A DNA stretch of 64,000 nucleotides, from positions 310,001 through 374,000 of the forward strand of contig NZ_JAEMUW010000001.1 of assembly GCF_016598485.1 (NCBI RefSeq), read 5' to 3'. This document shows, piece after piece, positions 8,217 to 16,219 of the stretch. Numbering within the stretch: position 1 is the first letter of the stretch; the number at the start of each line of letters is the position of its first letter. Both the position numbers and the translations under genes were made by a program. The notes beneath the pieces are model-generated. The model made no database searches. It was not told the origin of the DNA and saw only the letters and a program-made list of their open reading frames with translations. This DNA comes from Micromonospora coerulea. GTDB lineage: Bacteria; Actinomycetota; Actinomycetes; Mycobacteriales; Micromonosporaceae.

Positions 8217-9632
8217 ATGACCATGACCATTCCCACCTTCGCCGCCACCGGGCTCGCGCCCGCGCTGCTCACCGAGCTGACGACGCAGGGCATCATCGAG
8301 CCGTTCCCGATCCAGTCGGCGACCCTGCCGGACTCGCTCGCCGGTCGGGACGTGCTCGGCCGGGGCCGTACCGGCTCCGGCAAGACGCTCGCTTTCGGGC
8401 TGGCGCTGCTGCACCGCACCGCCGGCCGCCGGGCCCGCCCCGGCCGTCCGCTCGCGCTCGTGCTGGTGCCGACCCGGGAGCTGGCCCAGCAGGTCACCAC
8501 CGCCCTCGCCCCGTACGCCCGCGCCCTCGGGCTGCGCTGCGCCACCGTGGTGGGCGGCCTGTCCCTGCAGCGGCAGGCGGACGCGCTGCGGGCCGGCGCC
8601 GAGGTGGTCGTGGCCACCCCCGGCCGGCTGCACGACCTGATCAACCGGGGTGACGCCCGTCTCGGCGAGGTCGCCATCACCGTGCTCGACGAGGCCGACC
8701 AGATGGCCGACATGGGCTTCCTGCCCCAGGTCACCAAGCTGCTCGAGCAGGTCGCCCCGGACGGGCAGCGGATGCTCTTCTCCGCCACCCTGGACGGCGG
8801 CGTGGACCGGCTGGTCCGGCGCTTCCTGAGCAACCCGGTGTCGCACTCGGTCGACCCGGGCACCGCCACGGTGACCGCGATGACGCATCACGTGCTGCAC
8901 GTCGAGGCGGCGGACAAGCCTGCCGCGCTCACCCAGATCGCCGCCCGCCATGGCCGCACCATCCTGTTCATGGGGACCAAGCACCGCGCCGACCGGCTGG
9001 CCCGTCAGCTGCTCTCCAAGGGGGTACGCGCGGCCGCCCTGCACGGCGGCAAGTCTCAGCCCCAGCGCACCCGGATCCTGGAGCAGTTCCGTACCGGCCA
9101 GGTCACCGCCCTGGTGGCGACCGACGTGGCGGCCCGTGGCATCCACGTCGACGGCCTGGACATGGTGGTCAACGTGGACCCGCCGACCGAGGCGAAGGAC
9201 TACCTGCACCGCGGTGGTCGTACCGCCCGGGCGGGCGAGTCCGGCACCGTCGTCACCCTGGTCCTGCCGGAGCAGCGTCGGGACGTGTCCCGGCTGATGA
9301 CCGTGGCCGGGATCAAGCCGCAGTTGACCCAGGTGCGCCTCGGCGACGAGGCGCTGGCCCGGGTCACCGGTGCACGCGAGCCGTCCGGCGTGGCGGTGAC
9401 GATCACCGTGCCCCCGCCGGCGGCCGCGCCGCGTGGCGGGTCGGGCCGGGGTCGGCGCGGCGCCGGCGGTGACGGTGCCCGCATGGCCGACAGTGGTCGT
9501 CGGGTCGCCGGCGAGGCTGGGCGGTCCGCCGACGGTGGTCGTCCGGCCGGCGACGCCGAGGGCTCCGGCCCGCGCCCGGCACACCGGGCCTCCGGCCGCC
9601 GTCGTCGCCCCCAGCGGCCCCGCACCGCCTGA
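8217..9632 (+). CDS. rhlE: DEAD-box ATP-dependent RNA helicase
   Basis: A 471-residue RNA helicase. In order: FPIQ (Q motif, 30-33), RTGSGKT (51-57), PTRELAQQ, TPGRL, LDEADQM (motif II, about 159), SAT, a C-terminal RecA lobe with ATDVAARGIHVDGLD, and HRGGRTARAG (motif VI, about 331). The last ~90 residues are Gly/Arg/Ala-rich and disordered, typical of an RNA-binding tail. ATG 8217 is chosen because GAGGAAGG lies about 10 nt upstream; the longer in-frame extension has no such site. It follows cspA, and both are probably cold- or stress-responsive. The mycobacterial counterpart in this neighbourhood is RhlE (Rv3211); the symbol rests on that context and on family resemblance, not on a phylogeny. 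Confidence 0.85.
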   Translation: MTMTIPTFAATGLAPALLTELTTQGIIEPFPIQSATLPDSLAGRDVLGRGRTGSGKTLAFGLALLHRTAGRRARPGRPLALVLVPTRELAQQVTTALAPYARALGLRCATVVGGLSLQRQADALRAGAEVVVATPGRLHDLINRGDARLGEVAITVLDEADQMADMGFLPQVTKLLEQVAPDGQRMLFSATLDGGVDRLVRRFLSNPVSHSVDPGTATVTAMTHHVLHVEAADKPAALTQIAARHGRTILFMGTKHRADRLARQLLSKGVRAAALHGGKSQPQRTRILEQFRTGQVTALVATDVAARGIHVDGLDMVVNVDPPTEAKDYLHRGGRTARAGESGTVVTLVLPEQRRDVSRLMTVAGIKPQLTQVRLGDEALARVTGAREPSGVAVTITVPPPAAAPRGGSGRGRRGAGGDGARMADSGRRVAGEAGRSADGGRPAGDAEGSGPRPAHRASGRRRRPQRPRTA

Positions 9633-9653
9633 CGCCACCGCCCCGCTTTCTTC

Positions 9654-9684
9654 CCGGTCCGCCCGGTTCCACCGGGCGGACCGG
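9654..9684 (+). terminator. Rho-independent terminator after DEAD-box helicase
   Basis: Perfect 14-bp stem CCGGTCCGCCCGGT (9654-9667) / ACCGGGCGGACCGG (9671-9684), 3-nt loop, then TTTCGTTT. A textbook intrinsic terminator. Confidence 0.85.
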
Positions 9685-9876
9685 TTTCGTTTGAGGGTGG
9701 CAGGGACCGGCCTGTCCGAGGGCCGTCCGCCCCAAGATCCACCACCGCGCCCACCGTTGAGTCGGGGATCAGCGAGCGTTGCGTCCGATGGGCGACTGTC
9801 CGCCGCGCCGATCTCGCCCAGGCTGGCATCGGGGGGAAGAGGTCGGGCCGGGTGGCCGGGCGCGGGAGGGGTGACC

Positions 9877-10068
9877 ATGGCGAGCGAGACCGGCTCGGGG
9901 GCGCTGCGCGAGCTGCTGCTGGTCGTCGCGGTTGCGGGGGCGGGCCTGGTGCTCGCGGTGGTCGCGGCGTTCGGCCACTGGTACCCGACCTCGGACCAGG
10001 CTGCCCGGGCCGGGCTGGTCGAGACGCACAGCACGATCGGGCAGCCGGGTGGACCGACCGCGAGCTGA
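9877..10068 (+). CDS. Small single-pass membrane protein, unknown function
   Basis: A 63-residue protein with a hydrophilic start (MASETGSGALRE), one clear transmembrane helix (about residues 12-32, rich in Leu/Val/Ala/Gly), then a short polar tail. ATG 9877 has GGGAGGGG about 6 nt upstream. It stands alone, after the helicase terminator and convergent with the Rrf2 gene 26 nt downstream. I do not recognise a family. The good ribosome site and sensible topology favour a real gene. Confidence 0.6.
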   Translation: MASETGSGALRELLLVVAVAGAGLVLAVVAAFGHWYPTSDQAARAGLVETHSTIGQPGGPTAS

Positions 10069-10094
10069 GTATTGGTGCGGCGCGTACCGGCGGG

Positions 10095-10538
10095 TCAGCG
10101 CGTCGTGGCGCCGTCCACCAGTAAATCGGCCAGGGTGGTCCGGTCGACCACCAGGGCGATTGCTCCGTCCACCGCCAGCCAGACGTCCCGCAGCCCGGTG
10201 GCCACCCCGTGATAGCCGGCGCGGTCCGTCGGCAGGCCGCGCACGCTGGTCAGCGAGCCACCGACCGCGCGCAGGACGTCACCCACACTGATCTCGTCCG
10301 CCGCGCGGGTCAGGGCGTACCCGCCCTCGGTGCCGCGGTGGCTGTGCAGCAACCCGGCCCGGCGCAGGTCCAGCAGGATGCCCTGGAGAAAGCTGAGTGG
10401 GATGTCCTGGCGTTCGGCCAGGCTCGCCGCCTTGACCAGCTCGCCGCCGCCGGACCCGCCGTCGCCGGTGGACCCGGCGGCGTCGGCGACGGCGAGCATG
10501 GCCCGGAGCGCGTAGTCGGCTCTCGCGGAGACGTACAC
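10095..10538 (-). CDS. Rrf2 family transcriptional regulator lacking Fe-S cysteines
   Basis: 147 residues beginning VYVSARADYALRAML, the classic Rrf2 N-terminus, followed by the winged helix-turn-helix (SLAERQDIPLSFLQGIL, wing RGTEGGYALTR, then ADEISVGDVLRAV). Rrf2 proteins such as IscR and NsrR use three cysteines to hold an Fe-S cluster, whereas CymR-type members have none. This protein has no cysteine at all, so it cannot bind a cluster and is closer in logic to CymR, which controls sulfur metabolism. GTG 10538 lies 4 nt after the stop of the ABC permease gene, making it the last gene of the transporter operon. It probably represses that operon (see the palindrome at 13274-13294). Sensing of a sulfur metabolite is inference. 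Confidence 0.85.
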   Translation of the reverse strand: MYVSARADYALRAMLAVADAAGSTGDGGSGGGELVKAASLAERQDIPLSFLQGILLDLRRAGLLHSHRGTEGGYALTRAADEISVGDVLRAVGGSLTSVRGLPTDRAGYHGVATGLRDVWLAVDGAIALVVDRTTLADLLVDGATTR

Positions 10539-10542
10539 GGGC

Positions 10543-11427
10543 TCAGTTGCCGGCCTGGTCCAGCACGCCCCAGCGACGCCGGATCGCCTTGTCGGCGGCG
10601 CCGAACGCGGCGTCCACCACCAGGCCCACCACCAGAATGACGATCATGATGGCCATCAGCCGGGGCGAGTCGGAGAAGTCCCGGGCGTAGGTGAGCTGCG
10701 CGCCGATGGAGGTGCGCTCGGCGATGACCACCAGCAGCTCGCCGGCCATCAGGCTGCGCCAGGCGAACGCCCAGCCCTGCTTGAGCCCGGCCACGATGGC
10801 GGGCAGCGCGGCGGGCGCGATGACGTACCGGTAAAGGTTGAGCCCCCGGGCGCCCATGTTGCGGCCGGCCCGGATCAGCAGCGGCGGCACGTAGTCCACG
10901 CCGTGGATGACGCCGTTGGCGACGGACGGGGCCGCGCCGAGCACCACCACGAAGAAGATCGCCTGCTCGGTGAGCTGGAAGAGCACGATGGCGAGCGGGA
11001 ACCAGGCGATCGACGGCATGGTCTGCAACGCGGTGATCATCGAGCCGAGCGCGGCCCGGAGCACCTTCACCCGGGCCACGCCGAGGCCGAGCACCAGCCC
11101 GACCGCGACCGCGGCGGCGAAGCCGACGGCGGCCCGCCGGCCGGTGGTGGCCAGGCCCTCCCAGAGTGCGGCGCTGCCCAGGTATCGGCCGAGGTCGGCG
11201 AAGACGGTACCCGGTGCGGGCAGGGCCCACGGGTCCTTCCAGCCGGTCCAGAACACGACCTGCCAGATGCCGATCACCAGCGCCAGCGCGGCCAGCTTTG
11301 GCCAGGTGGCCGACCAGAAACGCCGGGCCCGCGAGCCGGGCCTCTCTCGGCCCGCGATCTCCAGCGCGTCCAGGCCGGAGATCTCCGCGTCGGTACGCGG
11401 GGTCGCGGCGAGCGTGTCACTGGCCAT
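10543..11427 (-). CDS. ABC transporter permease, SsuC/TauC-like
   Basis: 294-residue inner-membrane permease of the nitrate/sulfonate/taurine (NitT/TauT) family with about six transmembrane helices after a ~40-residue cytoplasmic N-terminus. The conserved permease loop is visible as NMGARGLNLYRYVIAPAALP, the EAA-like motif that docks on the ATPase, followed by GLKQGWAFAWRSLMAGELL, typical of SsuC. ATG 11427 overlaps the end of the ATPase gene by 11 nt, so the two are translationally coupled. It works with the ATPase and the lipoprotein encoded just upstream. The exact substrate cannot be read from sequence; sulfonates are the best guess. Confidence 0.88.
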   Translation of the reverse strand: MASDTLAATPRTDAEISGLDALEIAGRERPGSRARRFWSATWPKLAALALVIGIWQVVFWTGWKDPWALPAPGTVFADLGRYLGSAALWEGLATTGRRAAVGFAAAVAVGLVLGLGVARVKVLRAALGSMITALQTMPSIAWFPLAIVLFQLTEQAIFFVVVLGAAPSVANGVIHGVDYVPPLLIRAGRNMGARGLNLYRYVIAPAALPAIVAGLKQGWAFAWRSLMAGELLVVIAERTSIGAQLTYARDFSDSPRLMAIMIVILVVGLVVDAAFGAADKAIRRRWGVLDQAGN

Positions 11428-12196
11428 GGCGGCCCACCTCCGTACGCAGCCGGTCGGTGACCTCGGCGGCGATGTTCGCGATCTCCGGGGAGTCGATCCG
11501 TCGGGGCCGGGGCACGTCGACCCGGGTGGAGTAGATGATCCGGCCGGGCCGGCTGGAGAGCAGGATGATCCGGTCCGCGAGGCGGGCCGCCTCGCGGACG
11601 TTGTGGGTCACGAAGAGCACGGTGAGCCGGCGCTCGGACCAGATCCGCTCCAGTTCGTCGTGGAGGATGTCCCGGGTCATCGCGTCGAGCGCGCCGAACG
11701 GCTCGTCCATCAGCAGCACCGGGGTGTCCAGGGCGAGGGTGCGGGCCAGCGCCACCCGCTGCCGCATGCCGCCGGAGAGCTGGTGCGGCCGCTTGCGGCC
11801 GAACTCGGCCAGGTGGACGGTACGCAGCAGCTCGGCGACCTTCTCCCGGCGCTCGGCCCGGGGCAGCCCGCGCAGCTTCAGCGGCACCTCGACGTTGGCC
11901 TCGACGGTCAGCCACGGGAAGAGCGCCGGTTCCTGGAACATCAGGCCCGGGTTGACCCCGTCACCGAGGTCGATCTGCCCGCCGCTGGACCGGTCCAGGC
12001 CGGCGACCAGGTTGAGCAGCGTGCTCTTGCCGCAGCCGGAGGCGCCGACCAGGCAGACGAACTCACCGGGAGCGACGTCCAGCGACACTCCGTCCAGGGC
12101 CAGGACGGCGTTTTCGCCCTGGCCGTACACCTTGGTCACGCCCCGCAGCGCGACCGAGCCGGTAGCGCTGCGGGGGGTCGTCGTGGTCGAGGTCAC
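11417..12196 (-). CDS. ABC transporter ATP-binding protein, SsuB/TauB-like
   Basis: 259-residue ABC ATPase. Walker A is GASGCGKST, the Q-loop is FQEPALFPWLT, the signature is LSGGMRQR, Walker B is VLLMDEPFGALD and the H-switch is VTHNVREA. The 'EPALFPWLTV' Q-loop and short length are characteristic of the nitrate/sulfonate/taurine importers. The start is GTG 12196, whose GTGA overlaps the TGA of the binding-protein gene, giving translational coupling. It energises the permease encoded downstream. Confidence 0.92.
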   Translation of the reverse strand: MTSTTTTPRSATGSVALRGVTKVYGQGENAVLALDGVSLDVAPGEFVCLVGASGCGKSTLLNLVAGLDRSSGGQIDLGDGVNPGLMFQEPALFPWLTVEANVEVPLKLRGLPRAERREKVAELLRTVHLAEFGRKRPHQLSGGMRQRVALARTLALDTPVLLMDEPFGALDAMTRDILHDELERIWSERRLTVLFVTHNVREAARLADRIILLSSRPGRIIYSTRVDVPRPRRIDSPEIANIAAEVTDRLRTEVGRHGQ

Positions 12197-13254
12197 GGCT
12201 GGCTGACCTCGGGCTTGCCCCCGGCCTTCAGGACCTCGTTGAGGAACTTCAGGTCGTAGAGGCCGTCGAGGTCGACCGGCTGGGTCAGCTCGACGGCGAC
12301 GGCGTGGTCCAGGCCGGTCTTCAGCGAGCCCGCGATGGGGTCGTTGGTGAACTCCAGGGTCGGCCACGCCTGCTTGATCAACTTGACGTCCAGCGGCTTG
12401 CCGGTGATCTTGGCGATGTGGTCGGAGATGGCCTGCTGCGCCTCGTCCGGCTTGGTGTTGACGAACTCGTTCGCCGCAACCTGCCCCTCGACCAGCTTCT
12501 TCACCACGTCCGGGTGGGCCTTGAGGAACTTGGTGCTGACGATCAGGTTGGTGATGACGAACTTCTTGTCCGGCCAGAGGTCGCGCTCGTCGACCAGGAC
12601 CTTGCCGCCGGCGTTGACCAGGCGCGAGACGAACGGCTCGGGCACCCAGGCGCCGTCGATCGCGCCGCTGGTGAAGGTCTCCACCGTCTGCGCGTTCTCC
12701 TGCGGGACGATCTTGACGTCGCCGCCGCCCTCCTTGGTGGTCTTGAGGCCCTTCTCCTTGAGCCAGTAGCGCAGCGCCACGTCCTGGGTGTTGCCGAGCT
12801 GCGGGGTGGCGATCTTCTTGCCGCGCAGCTGCTCCACCGTGGTGATCTCCGGCTTGACCACCAGGGCCACGCCGCCGGAGGCGGCGCCGGAGATGACCCG
12901 GACCGCCTGGCCCTTGGACTTGGAGAAGGCGTTCACGGTCGGGTTCGGACCGATGTACGTGGCGTCCAGCGCGCCGGAGAAGATCGCCTCCACGGCGGCC
13001 GGGCCGGCGTTGAAGGTCTTCGTCTCCAGCGTGACGTCGCTGCCCAGCTTCTCCTTGAAGATCCCCTTCTCGACGCCGACCACCGCCGGCGCGTGGGTGA
13101 TGTTGGGGAAGTAGCCGAGGCGCAGCGTCACCGGGCCGGACTTGCCGGCGGCGTCGGTGTCGTCGCCGCACGCGGCGGTGCTGCCCAGGGCGGCCACGCC
13201 GACGACGGCGAGGGTGGCGAGGGAGACCAGCCGACGGAAGGGGAGCCGTCTCAT
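12193..13254 (-). CDS. ABC transporter substrate-binding lipoprotein, SsuA-like
   Basis: 353-residue extracytoplasmic binding protein. It starts MRRLPFRRLVSL, then a hydrophobic segment and a lipobox ending STAAC, so it should be lipidated and held on the outer face of the membrane. The mature part opens VTLRLGYFPNITHAPAVVG and has FNAGPAAVEAIFSGALDATYIGP, hallmarks of the aliphatic-sulfonate/nitrate/taurine binding family. An in-frame start lies 17 codons upstream (13305), but those residues are polar, precede the true signal peptide and overlap the promoter palindrome, so ATG 13254 is preferred. It heads a four-gene operon with the ATPase, permease and Rrf2 regulator. Confidence 0.9.
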   Translation of the reverse strand: MRRLPFRRLVSLATLAVVGVAALGSTAACGDDTDAAGKSGPVTLRLGYFPNITHAPAVVGVEKGIFKEKLGSDVTLETKTFNAGPAAVEAIFSGALDATYIGPNPTVNAFSKSKGQAVRVISGAASGGVALVVKPEITTVEQLRGKKIATPQLGNTQDVALRYWLKEKGLKTTKEGGGDVKIVPQENAQTVETFTSGAIDGAWVPEPFVSRLVNAGGKVLVDERDLWPDKKFVITNLIVSTKFLKAHPDVVKKLVEGQVAANEFVNTKPDEAQQAISDHIAKITGKPLDVKLIKQAWPTLEFTNDPIAGSLKTGLDHAVAVELTQPVDLDGLYDLKFLNEVLKAGGKPEVSQP

Positions 13255-13273
13255 CGTTGTCCAATCCGCAGTA

Positions 13274-13294
13274 TTCCTACTTAGTTGGTAGGAA
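13274..13294 (-). promoter_or_regulatory. Operator-like palindrome at the ABC-transporter operon promoter
   Basis: Perfect 7-bp arms TTCCTAC and GTAGGAA separated by 7 nt, ending 20 bp before the binding-protein ATG. On the minus strand a TTGACG (13322-13317) sits upstream at -35 distance from a weak -10 (CAGTCT, 13299-13294), so the palindrome would lie at or just after the transcription start: a repressor position. The Rrf2 protein encoded at the end of the operon is the obvious candidate ligand (inference). Confidence 0.55.
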
Positions 13295-13515
13295 GACTGG
13301 GGCACGGTGCGGGCGGCGTCAAGACCGGTTCACCATCCGGGATGGCCCGTCCCGGAATTCTCGGCAATTCCCACCTGTTCGGAGGAGTTTCGGAGGCCGG
13401 TCCGGTCACCTCTGACCCCACCCTGCGGGCCGTCAGCGGATTCCGCCGGGCACGCCGCCCACCGCTGCCCGGAGGAGCCGGGTACGCGGGGTGCCGACGC
13501 GCTAGGGTCGATCTC

Positions 13516-14826
13516 GTGCCGACGCGCAGAGCGAAGATTCCAGCGACGAAGTACCCGGTCGAGCGGTTCACCCTCGACAACGGCCTGCGGGTGGTGCTCA
13601 CCCCCGACCGCAGCGCCCCGGTGATCGGGGTGGCGGTGGTCTACGACGTCGGCATCCGCTCCGAACCGGAGGGACGCACCGGCTTCGCCCACCTCTTCGA
13701 GCACCTGATGTTCCAGGGCTCGGAGAACCTCGAGAAGCTGGCCCACTTCCGGCACGTCCAGGGCGCCGGGGGCACCTTCAACGGCTCCACCCACCTGGAC
13801 TACACCGACTACTTCGAGACCCTGCCGAGCAATGCGCTGGAACGCGCGCTGTTCCTGGAGGCCGACCGGATGCGCGGCCCCCGGCTCACCGAGGAGAACC
13901 TGCGCAACCAGGTCGACGTGGTCAAGGAGGAGATCCGGGTCAACGTGCTCAACCGGCCGTACGGCGGGTTTCCCTGGCTGACCCTGCCCCCGGTCATGTT
14001 CGACACCTTCCCCAACGCGCACGACGGGTACGGCTCCTTCGACGACCTGGAGTCGGCCACCGTCGCCGACGCGGCCGACTTCTTCCGCCGCTACTACGCC
14101 AGCGGCAACGCCGTCCTCGCGGTCAGCGGTGACGTGGACGTGGCCGAGGCGACCGAGCTGATCACGCGGCACTTCGGTGACGTGCCGGCCCGGCCCGCGC
14201 CGAAGCGTCCGGACTTCGCCGAGCCGGACCTGACCGCCGAGCGGCGCACGTCGTACACCGACAAGCTGGCGCCGCTGCCGGCGGTGGCCGGAGCCTGGCG
14301 GGTGCCCGACCCGGTGACCGACTTCGCCGGCTACCTGCCGTACGTGGTGCTGGCCGAGGTGCTCACCGACGGCGACGCGTCCCGGCTGGTCGAGCGGCTG
14401 GTCCAGCGCGACCGGTCGGTCACCAGCCTCGGTGGCTACCTCGGCTTCATGGGCGACCCGTTCGACGTGCGCGACCCCACCGCGCTGCTGCTCCAGGCCC
14501 ACCTGCCGCCCGGCGGGGACGTGGACAAGGTGCTGCGCACCATCGACGAGGAGCTGGACCGGCTGGCCACCGACGGGCTCACAGCGGGCGAGCTGGAACG
14601 CACCCAGGCCCGGATGGCCACCCACCTGCTGCGGGAGACCGACGCGGTGCTCGGCCGGGCGCTGCGGATGGCCGTGCTGGAACAGCAGCGCGGCGAGCCC
14701 GGGCTGCTCAACGAGCTGCCCCGGCTGGTCGGCGAGGTCACCGAGGAGCAGGTCCGCGTCGCCGCCGCCACCGTGCGGCCGGAGCGCCGCGCGTCCATCG
14801 AGGTCATCGCCGGAGGTGCCCGGTGA
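13516..14826 (+). CDS. M16 family zinc metallopeptidase, catalytic subunit
   Basis: 436-residue insulinase/mitochondrial-processing-peptidase-type protein. The inverted zinc motif HLFEH is at residues 59-63 (GFAHLFEHLMF), preceded by LDNGLRVVLTPD, with a downstream glutamate in EEIRVN as third ligand candidate. The other expected blocks (SGDVDVAEATELITRHF, the domain joint) are present. The likely start is GTG 13516: TAGGGT at 13503-13508 lies 7 nt before it, so the mRNA is probably leaderless. The next gene is a paralogue without the zinc motif; such pairs form heterodimers. No signal peptide is seen, so the complex is cytosolic by default. Substrate unknown. The TGA stop is contributed by a dispersed repeat (14819-14872). 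Confidence 0.9.
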   Translation: MPTRRAKIPATKYPVERFTLDNGLRVVLTPDRSAPVIGVAVVYDVGIRSEPEGRTGFAHLFEHLMFQGSENLEKLAHFRHVQGAGGTFNGSTHLDYTDYFETLPSNALERALFLEADRMRGPRLTEENLRNQVDVVKEEIRVNVLNRPYGGFPWLTLPPVMFDTFPNAHDGYGSFDDLESATVADAADFFRRYYASGNAVLAVSGDVDVAEATELITRHFGDVPARPAPKRPDFAEPDLTAERRTSYTDKLAPLPAVAGAWRVPDPVTDFAGYLPYVVLAEVLTDGDASRLVERLVQRDRSVTSLGGYLGFMGDPFDVRDPTALLLQAHLPPGGDVDKVLRTIDEELDRLATDGLTAGELERTQARMATHLLRETDAVLGRALRMAVLEQQRGEPGLLNELPRLVGEVTEEQVRVAAATVRPERRASIEVIAGGAR

Positions 14827-14872
14827 GCGCGAGGAGCGAGCCGGGGTTGCGAGCACCGCAGTCGCGAACGGA
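14819..14872 (+). repeat. Dispersed ~50-nt repeat, copy 2 (spans M16 stop / second M16 leader)
   Basis: Starts CCCGGTGAGCGCGAGGAG and ends CCGCAGTCGCGAACGGA. It corresponds to copy 1 at 4153-4200 with one 6-nt insertion and few changes. As in copy 1, its first TGA (14824-14826) is the stop codon of the upstream gene, and the downstream gene starts about 10 nt after the element. Confidence 0.8.
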
Positions 14873-14881
14873 GGAGGGTCA

Positions 14882-16219
14882 GTGACGGCCACCGTGGAGA
14901 CCGGGACGCGGCCGCTGCCGCCGCTCGGCCCCAACCGCAAGCTGAAGCTGCCGAAGCAGGCCGAGCGCACCCTCGCCAACGGGCTCACCGTGATCGCCGT
15001 ACGCCGGCCGGCGGTGCCCCTGGTCGAGCTACGGCTCTGGATGCCGTTCGGGCGGACCCACCTGGCCCGTGGCGCGATGCTCGCGGAGACCATCCTCTCC
15101 GGCACCGAGACCCACACCGCCACCCAGATCGCCGCCGAGCTGCAGAAGGTTGGCGGCGGGCTCTCCGCCGGGGTCGACCCGGACCGGCTGATGCTCTCCG
15201 GCGCCGGCCTGGTCACCGGGCTGGACCGGATGCTGGAGATCCTCGCCGACGTGCTGACCGGGGCCACCTACCCGGGCGACTGGGTCGAGACCGAGCGGGA
15301 CCGGCTGGTCGACCGGATCCAGGTGGCGCAGAGCCAGCCGGCGCACCTGGCCCGCACCGCGCTGCTCAAGCGGATCTACGGCAAGCACCCGTACGCGATC
15401 CAGACCCCGGAGCCCGGCCAGGTCCGGGCGGTCCGCCCGCCGGTCCTGCGTACGCTGCACGCCGAGCGGGTGCATCCGGCCGGCGCGGTGCTGGTGCTGG
15501 TCGGCGACATGCAGCCCGAGCGCGCGCTGGACGCCGCCGAGCGGGTGCTCGCCGGCTGGAACGGCGACGGGCACACCGCCGAGCTGCCGCCCGCGCCGCC
15601 GCTGGAGCCCGGCCCGCTGCTGCTGGTCGACCGGCCCGGCTCGGTGCAGTCGTCGCTGCGGATCGCGCTGCCGGCGATCCCGCGCACCCACCCCGACCAC
15701 GCCGCCCTGCAACTGGCCAACCTGGTCTTCGGTGGCTACTTCTCCTCCCGCTGGGTGGAGAACATCCGCGAGGACAAGGGCTACACCTACGGCCCGCACT
15801 CGCTGGTCGAGCACTCGGTGGCCGGGTCGGTGCTGGTCGCCGCCGCCGAGGTGGCCACCGAGGTCACCGCCCCGGCGCTGCTGGAGACGACGTACGAGCT
15901 GGGCCGGTTGGCGTCGCTGCGGGTGAAGCCGGAGGAGCTGGAGCAGGCCCGCCAGTACGCCCTCGGCACGCTCCAGCTCGGCATGTCCACCCAGGCCGGG
16001 CTCGCCTCGCTGACCAGCGCGTACGCCGGCAACGGGCTGCGCCTGGACTTCCTCGCCGAGCACGCCGCCCGGCTGGCGAAGGCCACCGTCGACGACGTCG
16101 CCGAGGTGGCGGCCCGCTACCTGGCCCCGGCGAAGGCGGTCATCGTGGTGCTGGGCGACGCCGAGCGGGTCGCCGGGCCGCTGTCGGCGCTGACCCCGGT
16201 GCGGACGGAGCCGGCGTGA
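14882..16219 (+). CDS. M16 family peptidase-like protein, inactive (no HxxEH) subunit
   Basis: 445 residues with the M16 fold but with LAETILSGT where the zinc-binding HxxEH should be, so it cannot hydrolyse peptides by itself. It keeps NIREDKGYTYGPHS, the Arg/Tyr substrate-binding element found in the C-terminal half of the family (about residue 300). In mitochondrial processing peptidase and bacterial M16B heterodimers one subunit supplies zinc and the other this element. GTG 14882 is set by GAGGAGGG at 14871-14878. Its stop overlaps the nudC start (GTGA), so the three genes are probably one operon. Confidence 0.87.
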   Translation: MTATVETGTRPLPPLGPNRKLKLPKQAERTLANGLTVIAVRRPAVPLVELRLWMPFGRTHLARGAMLAETILSGTETHTATQIAAELQKVGGGLSAGVDPDRLMLSGAGLVTGLDRMLEILADVLTGATYPGDWVETERDRLVDRIQVAQSQPAHLARTALLKRIYGKHPYAIQTPEPGQVRAVRPPVLRTLHAERVHPAGAVLVLVGDMQPERALDAAERVLAGWNGDGHTAELPPAPPLEPGPLLLVDRPGSVQSSLRIALPAIPRTHPDHAALQLANLVFGGYFSSRWVENIREDKGYTYGPHSLVEHSVAGSVLVAAAEVATEVTAPALLETTYELGRLASLRVKPEELEQARQYALGTLQLGMSTQAGLASLTSAYAGNGLRLDFLAEHAARLAKATVDDVAEVAARYLAPAKAVIVVLGDAERVAGPLSALTPVRTEPA

